Position numbers and translations under genes: made by a program. A DNA stretch of 34,223 bases, taken from assembly GCF_030411955.1 (NCBI RefSeq), contig NZ_JASNRA010000032.1:14637-48859 (forward strand), read 5' to 3'. Shown in pieces: positions 15,518 to 22,863 of this stretch. This stretch comes from Massilia sp. YIM B02443. Lineage in GTDB: Bacteria; Pseudomonadota; Gammaproteobacteria; Burkholderiales; Burkholderiaceae_D. Each line of letters opens with the position of its first letter. The stretch's first letter is position 1. The notes beneath the pieces are model-generated. The model was not told the DNA's origin and made no database searches. It saw only the letters and a program-made list of their open reading frames with translations.

Positions 15518-16915
15518 ATGGGACGCTTGTTCTGGAAATTCTTCCTGTCGATCCTGCTGGCCCAGGTGGCGGCCACGATCGGCATCGGCGGTGCGTTCTG
15601 GCTGCGCGACCAGGCGCGCCAGCGCCCCGCCGCCATCCTCGACAGCGGCCCGCCGGCCGCGATCGCGCTCGACGCCGCCTCGGCGACGCTACGCCACGGC
15701 GGCCTGCCTGCCCTGCGCGAGATGCTGGGCGAAGTGCGGCGCCCGCAGATCTGGGTGCTCGACGCCGCGCGGCGCGACCTGCTGGGCCGCAGCGTGCGCC
15801 CCGAACTGTTGGCCCAGGCCGAACGGATCCTGGCCGACGCCGATGGTGGCGACGAAGGCGCGGCGCGGCGCCTGACCGGGCCCGATGGCGCCCGGTACGT
15901 GGCATTCGTGTCGCGCACCTACGGCCGCCCGGAAGGCGCGCGCGGCCGCCGTCAGGGCGGGCCGGGACCGGGTCCGGGCCTGATGCCGGGCATGGACCCG
16001 GGCTTCGGGCGCCGCATCGGCCAGATCGCCGGGATCGTCGCCGCGGTGCTGGCCAGCCTGCTGTTCGCGGCGCTGCTGGCCTGGTATTTCTCGCGCCCGA
16101 TCCGCGCCCTGCGCAGCGCCTTCGAGGCCGCCGCCGCCGGCGACCTGGCGCCGCGCTTCGGCCCGGCGCCGAAAGGCGGCGACGAACTGAGCGACCTGGG
16201 ACGCGACTTCGACCGCATGAGCGGCCAGCTGCGCGCGCTGATGGATGGCCAGCGGCGCCTGCTGCACGACGTCTCGCACGAGCTGCGCTCGCCGCTGGCG
16301 CGGCTGCAGGCGGCGGTCGGGCTGGCGCACCAGCAGCCGGACAAGGTCGCCAACTCGCTCGAGCGCATCGAGCGCGAAAGCATCCGCATGGACAAATTGG
16401 TCGGCGAGCTGCTGACGCTGTCGCGCCTGGAGGCATCATCCGGCGTGGTGCGGCGCGAGCCGCTCGACCTGACCGAGCTGGTCGACGCCATCGTGGCCGA
16501 CGCCCGCTTCGAGGTAGCCCAGGCCAGTGGCGGCGCGCAGCCGCGCATCGTGGTCGATGCCGCCGCGCCGCTGCCGGTCGAGGGCGACCCCGACCTGCTG
16601 TGGAGCGCGATCGAGAACGTGGTGCGCAACGCCGTCAAGCACGGCGCGCATGGCGGCCTGGTCGAGGTGGTGCTGCGCGCCGAGGGCGCGACGGCGCTGG
16701 TCGAGGTGCGCGACCGTGGGCCGGGCATCGCGCCGGACGACCTGCCGGCGGTCTTCGAGCCGTTCTTCCGCGCCGGCGCCTCGCGCAGCGGCGTCGACGG
16801 ACACGGACTGGGGCTGGCCATCGCGCGCCGCGTGGTGCAGGCGCACGGCGGCGAGATCGTGGCGGCCAACCGTCAGGATGGCGGCTTACGGGTGACCATG
16901 ACGCTGCCGCGCTGA
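15518..16915 (+). CDS. cpxA: CpxA-type sensor histidine kinase
   Basis: A 465-residue inner-membrane kinase, partner of the preceding CpxR. Transmembrane segment 1 spans about 7-28, then a periplasmic sensor region (about 30-165) with a glycine/proline-rich stretch. Transmembrane segment 2 spans about 168-190, followed by a HAMP domain. The H-box HDVSHELRSPLARLQ has phospho-acceptor H254. The ATPase has the N-box NVVRNAVKHG (~367-376), G1 DRGPGIAPDD (~400) and G2 GHGLGLAIARR (~428). An AGGA around the cpxR stop codon may serve as its ribosome-binding site. The periplasmic domain is not alignable by eye to enterobacterial CpxA, so the stimulus may differ. It converges with comEC with 51 bases between and no clear terminator. 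Confidence 0.88.
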   Translation: MGRLFWKFFLSILLAQVAATIGIGGAFWLRDQARQRPAAILDSGPPAAIALDAASATLRHGGLPALREMLGEVRRPQIWVLDAARRDLLGRSVRPELLAQAERILADADGGDEGAARRLTGPDGARYVAFVSRTYGRPEGARGRRQGGPGPGPGLMPGMDPGFGRRIGQIAGIVAAVLASLLFAALLAWYFSRPIRALRSAFEAAAAGDLAPRFGPAPKGGDELSDLGRDFDRMSGQLRALMDGQRRLLHDVSHELRSPLARLQAAVGLAHQQPDKVANSLERIERESIRMDKLVGELLTLSRLEASSGVVRREPLDLTELVDAIVADARFEVAQASGGAQPRIVVDAAAPLPVEGDPDLLWSAIENVVRNAVKHGAHGGLVEVVLRAEGATALVEVRDRGPGIAPDDLPAVFEPFFRAGASRSGVDGHGLGLAIARRVVQAHGGEIVAANRQDGGLRVTMTLPR

Positions 16916-16966
16916 CTCGCCGCCGTATGCCGAAGCGCGACAAGGTCGGCGCGGCCGGCGATATGG

Positions 16967-19333
16967 TCAGCGGCCGTGCCAATAGCGGGCGTTGCTGTCG
17001 CGCCAGGCGCTGGTCTCGATCGCCGCGCCGGCGCCGAAACGCAGCGTGATGGCGCCGCGCTGGTCGGTGCGCATGCGCGCGATGCCCATCGCCGCGTAGC
17101 GCGCGTAGATTTCTTTCTTGGGGTGCCGGTAGCGATTGCGGTGCCCAACCTGGAAGATGCCGATCGACGGCGCTACCGCGCGCAGGAAACCGGGCGTCGA
17201 CGAGGTGCCGCTGCCGTGGTGCGGCGCCAGCAGGACGTCGGCGCGCAGCCGTTCGCGGTCCGCTTGGAGCAACGCCGCTTCCTGCGCCGCCTCGATGTCG
17301 CCCGCCAGCAGGATCGCCTGGCCGGCGGCGGCGATGCGCAGCACGCAGCTGCGGGCGTTGGCCTTGAGCCCCGGGTTGGCGTAGCTGGCCGGCTCCGGGG
17401 CGAGCATCGCGAAATCGACGCCATCCCAACGCCATGACTGGCCCGCGGCGCAGCGCCGGTGCGGCGTCGTCCCGTGCAGCAGCGCGTGGCTGGCCGGCAG
17501 CGACGATGTCAGCATCCCCACCTGCACCGCGTCCAGCAGTTCGGCCGCGCCGCCGACGTGATCGAGGTCGCCGTGCGACACCACCAGCGCATCGAGCTGT
17601 CCGATGCCGCGTCCGCGCAGGTAAGGCAGGATCACGCGCGTGGCGCCGCTGGCGCCGGGCGCGTAGTGCGGGCCGGTGTCGTACAGCAGGCGGTGGCGCG
17701 GCGTCTCGACCAGCAGCGCCATGCCCTGGCCGACATCGAAAGCGGTGACGCTGAACTGGCCCACCGGCGGTGCGCTGGGCAGCTGGGTCAGCAAGGGCGT
17801 CCACGCCGCCAGTCCGGTCCAGCGCCGCGGCCAGCCGCGCGGGGCCAGCATCCACGCGGTGCCGGCCAGCGCCAGCAGCAGGATCCAGCCGGACGGCGCC
17901 GGCGCGGTCCATACGGCCAGCGACGGCGCGGCCAGCCAGGCCAGCAGCCGCGCCAGCAGATCGATCGCCAGGTGCGCCGTGCCCAGCACCAGGCCGGCCA
18001 GCGGCGCCGGCAGCACGCTGCCGATCAGGGCCAGCGGCGTGACGAACAGGCTGATGACGGGAATCGCCATCGCGTTGGCGATCGGGCTCACCAGCGACAC
18101 CTGGCCGAACAGCAGCAGCGTCAGGGGCGCCAGGCCCACCGTCACCGCCCACTGGGTGCGCGCGCCTTGCGCCAGGCTGGCGCGCCAGCCGCGCGCGGCG
18201 ACGCCAACGCGGCCGCTGCAGGCGTACAGGATCGCGGCGACCGCGCCAAACGACAGCCAGAACCCGGGCCACAACATGGCCCAGGGGTCGAGCAGGACCA
18301 CCACGCCCAGCGCCAGGCACAGCACGTGCGAGGCGGCGGCGATGCGCCCGCACCAGAGCGCGAGCGCGACCACCGCCAGCATGTAGAAGGTGCGCTGGGC
18401 CGGCACCCCGAAACCCGCTAGCAGCACGTACAGCAGCGCGGTGACCGCGCCGGCCAGCGCCGCCGCCTTCTGCGCCGGCAGGCGCAGCGGCAGCAGGGCC
18501 TCGGTCCAGAACGAGCGGCGCCACAGGAAGGACATGGCCCAGGCGGCCAGCCCGGCCACCATCGTGATGTGCAGGCCCGAGATCGAGACCAGGTGACTGA
18601 TGCCGGTGCGGTTGAAGACGTCCCAGTCGTCCTGGTCGATGCCGCGCTGGTCGCCGATCACCAGCGCGACGATCACGCCGGCGTAAGGTTGGCCATCCAG
18701 CGTATCGAGGATCCGCGCGCGCAGCAGGCCGCGTGCGCGTTCGACCGCGTAGCCGACGCCGAAGCGCCAGTCGTCGAGGCGCGTATTCCGGGCGCCGGCC
18801 GGACGCACGTAGCCGGTGGCGCGCACGCCCTGCTCCAGCAGCCAGGCCTCGTAGTCGAATCCGTAGGGATTGGCGTTCCCGTGCGGGCGCTGCAGGCGCA
18901 CGACCAGGCGCCAGCGCTCGCCGGGGTGGATGTGGGTGGGGTCGCTCGCCTGTTCGCCATACCAGGACAGGACGATCTTCGGCGGAACGCCGGCGCCCTT
19001 CGTCTCGACCCGGTCGACGTCGAACTGGAAACGCACGCCGCCGTCGAAGCGGTGCGGCAGGCTGGCGACGATGCCGGTAACGGTGATGTCGCGCCCCTCA
19101 TCGGCGTGCGGCAGCGCGTCGGCCAGCGCCAGGTGGGCGGCGGCGGCGGCCCAGCACACGCCGCACAGGCCGCACACGACGCCGATGCCGATCGACCTTG
19201 GCCAGCCGCGCAGCAGGGGCGCGGCCGCGCAGGCGGCGACAATGCAGGCCAGCAGCGCCGGCCATGTGGGCAATGCCGGCTGCAGCTGGATCCAGGACGC
19301 GCCGGCGCTGAAGGCAAGGATGGCGCGGCGCAC
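16967..19333 (-). CDS. comEC: ComEC/Rec2 DNA-uptake channel protein
   Basis: A 788-residue inner-membrane protein that carries single-stranded DNA into the cytoplasm during natural transformation. The N-terminal helices and DUF4131 soluble domain (to about 190) precede the Competence domain. That domain has the signature GISHLVSISGLHITMVAGL and many helices to about 520. The C-terminal metallo-beta-lactamase domain has VVSHGDLDHVGG and a later HHGSGTSS. All three expected parts are complete. The start is GTG at 19333 giving MRRAILAFSAGASW; no Shine-Dalgarno is visible, so the start is less certain than the identity. It is directly downstream of the type VI immunity gene on the same strand, where related genomes usually have tatD. 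Confidence 0.95.
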   Translation of the reverse strand: MRRAILAFSAGASWIQLQPALPTWPALLACIVAACAAAPLLRGWPRSIGIGVVCGLCGVCWAAAAAHLALADALPHADEGRDITVTGIVASLPHRFDGGVRFQFDVDRVETKGAGVPPKIVLSWYGEQASDPTHIHPGERWRLVVRLQRPHGNANPYGFDYEAWLLEQGVRATGYVRPAGARNTRLDDWRFGVGYAVERARGLLRARILDTLDGQPYAGVIVALVIGDQRGIDQDDWDVFNRTGISHLVSISGLHITMVAGLAAWAMSFLWRRSFWTEALLPLRLPAQKAAALAGAVTALLYVLLAGFGVPAQRTFYMLAVVALALWCGRIAAASHVLCLALGVVVLLDPWAMLWPGFWLSFGAVAAILYACSGRVGVAARGWRASLAQGARTQWAVTVGLAPLTLLLFGQVSLVSPIANAMAIPVISLFVTPLALIGSVLPAPLAGLVLGTAHLAIDLLARLLAWLAAPSLAVWTAPAPSGWILLLALAGTAWMLAPRGWPRRWTGLAAWTPLLTQLPSAPPVGQFSVTAFDVGQGMALLVETPRHRLLYDTGPHYAPGASGATRVILPYLRGRGIGQLDALVVSHGDLDHVGGAAELLDAVQVGMLTSSLPASHALLHGTTPHRRCAAGQSWRWDGVDFAMLAPEPASYANPGLKANARSCVLRIAAAGQAILLAGDIEAAQEAALLQADRERLRADVLLAPHHGSGTSSTPGFLRAVAPSIGIFQVGHRNRYRHPKKEIYARYAAMGIARMRTDQRGAITLRFGAGAAIETSAWRDSNARYWHGR

Positions 19334-19435
19334 GGGTCGGGACCAGGGTCGAGGCGCGACTGGGGAATCGCTGGCCGGGTGGGCGATCGCTGGCGGTCCG
19401 GTGCCGGGACGTTGCGGGCTATGCGCGCAGTGCGC

Positions 19436-21160
19436 TCATGCGGCCGATCCGCCCGGGCCGGCCTCGCCGGCCGGCACGTCGAAGGCGCTCCCGGCGAGAG
19501 GGCCATCCGCCGCATGGCGTACCAGATGCCATGCGCTGCGGCGATAAATCAGCTCGGTGTACCCCGCGCCACGCCCGTGCCGGGGGGTGCGGAATGTGGC
19601 CGCCGGCAGCAGGCTGCCGGCGGCAAACCACCGTGTTCCATCGAGCGCGTGGCTTTCCTCACAGCGCCACCACCCGCTTTCCGGGCACGCTGCCCCGGTC
19701 TTGACCACGCTGCCGATGGGAGTCTCGACATGGGCCGCGGGAATGCCGGTGACCGGCGAAAACGTCGGCGGCATGCGATGAATGGCAGGTTCGAGCCCGG
19801 CAGGCTGCGTGGTTCGCTGCACTGCCCGCCTGTCGGCGAGCGCCCAGATGGTGGGATTGACACTTTCGTAACTCGGCTGCACGCCCCGCAAGCGCTGCCA
19901 CATCGTTGGCGGCGGGAGCAGCAAGGCTTGCGGCATGCGCTGTCCCTGCCTGACGAACTGGCGTTGGCCGCCGAATACGCCGATGCCAGCGCCACCATCG
20001 GCGCATTCCCACCAGCCGGTACACGGGCAGTCCTCGCCGGCAAAGGCATTGGTGCCGAGCGCCAGGTCCGGTGGCGGCGGCGTCGGTTCGGCGGCAGCGA
20101 CTGTCGGGCGTAACCTGATCGTCGCGATGATGCGCTCCCACAAGTCGAACAGCGCCTCTTCGGACAGTGTCGATTGCAAGGGCTTCCCGCCCGCGGCAGG
20201 ATTCACACCGGAAAACAACTCCAGCTTCAGCAGCGGGGCGTAGATGTCGTCCTGGCGGCCGGCCGATTCCCACTGAAATGAATACCCGGTCGTGAAGTTC
20301 GGCTCACGGACCCGCATGACCAGTTCGTCGCCGGCCAGGCCGTTCACGGTGCGCGGGCTTTCCCGCAAATGGTTGAACGCAAGGCGCATGAATACCGGCT
20401 GGCGCTCGACGACCCGCGTGTGACGTTCGAGCAGCCCGGGTCCGGGTTCCGTTCCGGCCATCGACGAGAATACGATATTGACATCGGGATGGCCGGGGAT
20501 GCCGGCGAACAGCACGACGCTTTCATTGCCTTTGTGCTCGAACGGGTCACGGATAATCGCACGGTTGATGCAAAAACCTTCTTCGCCTGGTAGCTCCTCC
20601 GGGCCGAGCGGCCGGATTTGCCGAAACGTGCGTTCCAGCCTGGGCCCGACGTCGAGTGCCCGATGCTCGGCCCTGGCATGGATGGTCATGCCCTTGATGC
20701 GCAGAATTCCCTGGACGCTGACGTCTTCCACCTCGACGTCGCGCCCTTCATCGCGGAACTGGTACCGCTTGCGGTTATAGACAACGACCTTCGCCCGCGC
20801 ATCGGCGATCACGGGAGTGCTGGTACTTTCGAGCCGTGGCGGATGAATATCCCGGACCGGATCCCCGATCTCTTGCTCGAAGCGCGCGAATCGTCCCTCG
20901 AACTCGAGATCCGACTCGCGCACCCGGCTGGACAGGTTGAAGCCGCCAACGAAGCCCTGCTGGATTCCGACCTGGCTGTCTGCCGGCAGATCGATCAGGA
21001 AGCGCCCTACGCACAGTGTCTTCATCTTGTTGGTCATGGTTGCCACCTTTCGCAGGTCCTGATCGGTCTGCACCGAATTGGCAAGGAATGAAACCAGCAT
21101 CATCGACATCGCCAAGATGCCACCGATCCATTTCACTCGCCGGCTGCCAAGCCGCTTCAT
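19436..21160 (-). CDS. Tli4-family type VI immunity protein with C-terminal GWWxC repeats
   Basis: A 574-residue protein with an N-terminal membrane anchor or signal (WIGGILAMSMMLVSFLAN), placing the rest in the periplasm. The body (TNKMKTLCVGRFLIDLPADS, then a long beta-rich region to LSEEALFDLWERIIATIRLR) resembles Tli4, which neutralises Tle4 phospholipases. Beyond this, about 190 residues hold two copies of a C-x3-G-W-W-x-C motif: PCTGWWEC near 20040-19990 and PESGWWRC near 19695-19655. Each is followed by an aromatic/LLPP stretch. The start ATG 21160 overlaps the effector stop as ATGA, so translation is coupled; a GTG 59 codons upstream would overlap the effector and is rejected. Sampled GC is lower than its surroundings (31 of 60 bases at 21061-21120). 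Confidence 0.82.
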   Translation of the reverse strand: MKRLGSRRVKWIGGILAMSMMLVSFLANSVQTDQDLRKVATMTNKMKTLCVGRFLIDLPADSQVGIQQGFVGGFNLSSRVRESDLEFEGRFARFEQEIGDPVRDIHPPRLESTSTPVIADARAKVVVYNRKRYQFRDEGRDVEVEDVSVQGILRIKGMTIHARAEHRALDVGPRLERTFRQIRPLGPEELPGEEGFCINRAIIRDPFEHKGNESVVLFAGIPGHPDVNIVFSSMAGTEPGPGLLERHTRVVERQPVFMRLAFNHLRESPRTVNGLAGDELVMRVREPNFTTGYSFQWESAGRQDDIYAPLLKLELFSGVNPAAGGKPLQSTLSEEALFDLWERIIATIRLRPTVAAAEPTPPPPDLALGTNAFAGEDCPCTGWWECADGGAGIGVFGGQRQFVRQGQRMPQALLLPPPTMWQRLRGVQPSYESVNPTIWALADRRAVQRTTQPAGLEPAIHRMPPTFSPVTGIPAAHVETPIGSVVKTGAACPESGWWRCEESHALDGTRWFAAGSLLPAATFRTPRHGRGAGYTELIYRRSAWHLVRHAADGPLAGSAFDVPAGEAGPGGSAA

Positions 21161-22863
21161 GTCACGTCCTGCACGATCTTGACAATGAGATGACGCGTCA
21201 GCAGGAGCATGTCTTCTTGCTGAAAACTGTCCTGATGACGAAATCCCTTCGGCGAGAAGATCGCACGCGCGTGCTTTTCCACGGCTGCGGCCGACACCAC
21301 CGGCACCGTCTCGTCGCCATGCGCATCCTGCGGCCACATCATGAAGCGCAGCCGCAGCCCCTTTGCCACCTCGACTTCGCGGCTGCCATCGTCGGCAGTC
21401 GAAACGGGTCTGGCGCCACGGATGTTTGCAGGAGTCAGGGCCACGCCGGCCACCCCGGTTTCGCGCGCCGCCCAGCGAACCTGCCCGTATGCTTTCAGCG
21501 AAGCGTCGGCGCCATAGAAGGCGTAGGTGTTTGGATGGTAGTACGGCATCGACGACGCTCCCTTGCCGCCGCCAATCATCAGATCATGCGTGTGGAACCG
21601 TTCGGCTTCGTCGATGGCCGCGATGACCAGCGGCTTGATTCCGTTCGGGTTATCCTTGTGCGCGAGCGCGGGATCCGCAAGCCGGGGATCGATCATCCGG
21701 TACCATGAACTCATGTCGCGGTAGAAGTCGTACGGATTCCCGTCGGGTAAGGCGAGCAGATCACGTACTTGGTCTTCCTGATTTACCTTTCGGAGTGTCT
21801 TGATCGAGATCCATGGCCGTGGATAGTGCTGGTTCGGCAAGAGTTGCAGGACCCCCGGCGCCGTCGCCATGATCGGCGTCGTTTCGGCGCTGGTGAGGCC
21901 AGCGACCTGGGAAAATTTCCAGGCCTTGAAATTATCGAATGGACCGTTGGTGTACTGGCTTCCTTCGGTACCGCAAGCGATCCGCCGGTAAGCTACCGGG
22001 GCGCCAAGCGCAGGCATGACTGCATGAACGATGCCGGCAATGTCGGACGTGCCACTGCCTCCGGATTCGCTCAGCCGTGCACATGCGCGCGCGACAAGGC
22101 CTCCCATCGAGTGCGTGACCAGGATCACCTTGCGGCATTCGTGTTTGCGGTCGGTCCAGAATTTCTTGATCGCGTCGATGCGTTCACGCAGACGCCGGGC
22201 CGACACCGCGCCGGATTCGAGCCAGTTGTAGCCAAATGCATAGACCGGATATTGAAACCCGGCGTATTTTTCCAACTCGGCTTCCGTAACGGTCGCAACG
22301 GTCCGCGCCCCCCATCGCTCCGGTTCGCACTGCATCACGCGCCGCCAGTACTGGCGGACCTTGCGGATCCCATGCGGCGACACCTGGAACGTCTTGTCCA
22401 GATGACGCTGCAGATCCACGAGCAGCGAACCGTAGGACGATGCATGCACCTCGCCCCATCCACGCTCATGCCGCAATTTGTCATCCAGGGAAGCCAGAGG
22501 ATAATCCAGCTCGCCGTCGGGATCGACTTCGAGGACATGCGCATCCAGTATCTTCTGCCTGTCCTTCGGCGGCCGGCCGGCCCACACCGCCGCTTCGCGA
22601 TACGAATCGTAGGGGCCGTTCGGAGGACGCCACGCAGCCATGCCGGGCTTGATCGCTCCGTCTTCCGAAGCGTCGACGTCCTGCCTCACCCGCAGATTCG
22701 AGCCCATGATCCCCGGCACGAAGATCACCGGGATCACCTTGCGCGAACCGATCGTGACCCGCGCCCTCACCTTGAACGAGGTCGGCGTGGCGACAGTGTG
22801 GGCCACCAGGCTGCCATCGGCTTCGACGGTGGGCTGGTGGATCGGGCGGGTCGGCTCCTTCAT
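21157..22863 (-). CDS. Tle4-like type VI lipase effector (PGAP1-type alpha/beta hydrolase)
   Basis: A 568-residue alpha/beta hydrolase of the PGAP1-like group. VIPVIFVPGIMGSNLR forms the first strand and oxyanion region. VTHSMGGLVARACA carries nucleophile S252. D517 in HGDETVPVVSA and H543 in GFRHQDSF complete a likely triad. It has no signal peptide, as expected for an effector delivered on VgrG into a rival's periplasm. The vgrG stop overlaps its ATG (22863) and its own stop overlaps the start of a Tli4-like gene, an effector-immunity layout equivalent to Tle4/Tli4 (TplE) of Pseudomonas. Phospholipase activity is inferred from family and context. Base composition is less GC-rich than vgrG. 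Confidence 0.85.
   Translation of the reverse strand: MKEPTRPIHQPTVEADGSLVAHTVATPTSFKVRARVTIGSRKVIPVIFVPGIMGSNLRVRQDVDASEDGAIKPGMAAWRPPNGPYDSYREAAVWAGRPPKDRQKILDAHVLEVDPDGELDYPLASLDDKLRHERGWGEVHASSYGSLLVDLQRHLDKTFQVSPHGIRKVRQYWRRVMQCEPERWGARTVATVTEAELEKYAGFQYPVYAFGYNWLESGAVSARRLRERIDAIKKFWTDRKHECRKVILVTHSMGGLVARACARLSESGGSGTSDIAGIVHAVMPALGAPVAYRRIACGTEGSQYTNGPFDNFKAWKFSQVAGLTSAETTPIMATAPGVLQLLPNQHYPRPWISIKTLRKVNQEDQVRDLLALPDGNPYDFYRDMSSWYRMIDPRLADPALAHKDNPNGIKPLVIAAIDEAERFHTHDLMIGGGKGASSMPYYHPNTYAFYGADASLKAYGQVRWAARETGVAGVALTPANIRGARPVSTADDGSREVEVAKGLRLRFMMWPQDAHGDETVPVVSAAAVEKHARAIFSPKGFRHQDSFQQEDMLLLTRHLIVKIVQDVT

Noticed and set aside
16635..18524. 629-codon minus-strand frame overlapping cpxA and comEC
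   Set aside because: Out of frame with comEC, whose metallo-beta-lactamase motifs are clear; no domain recognisable.
21161..21337. 59-codon N-terminal extension of the Tli4-like gene from GTG 21337
   Set aside because: Overlaps the lipase in another frame; ATG 21160 with ATGA coupling yields a membrane anchor at the N-terminus.
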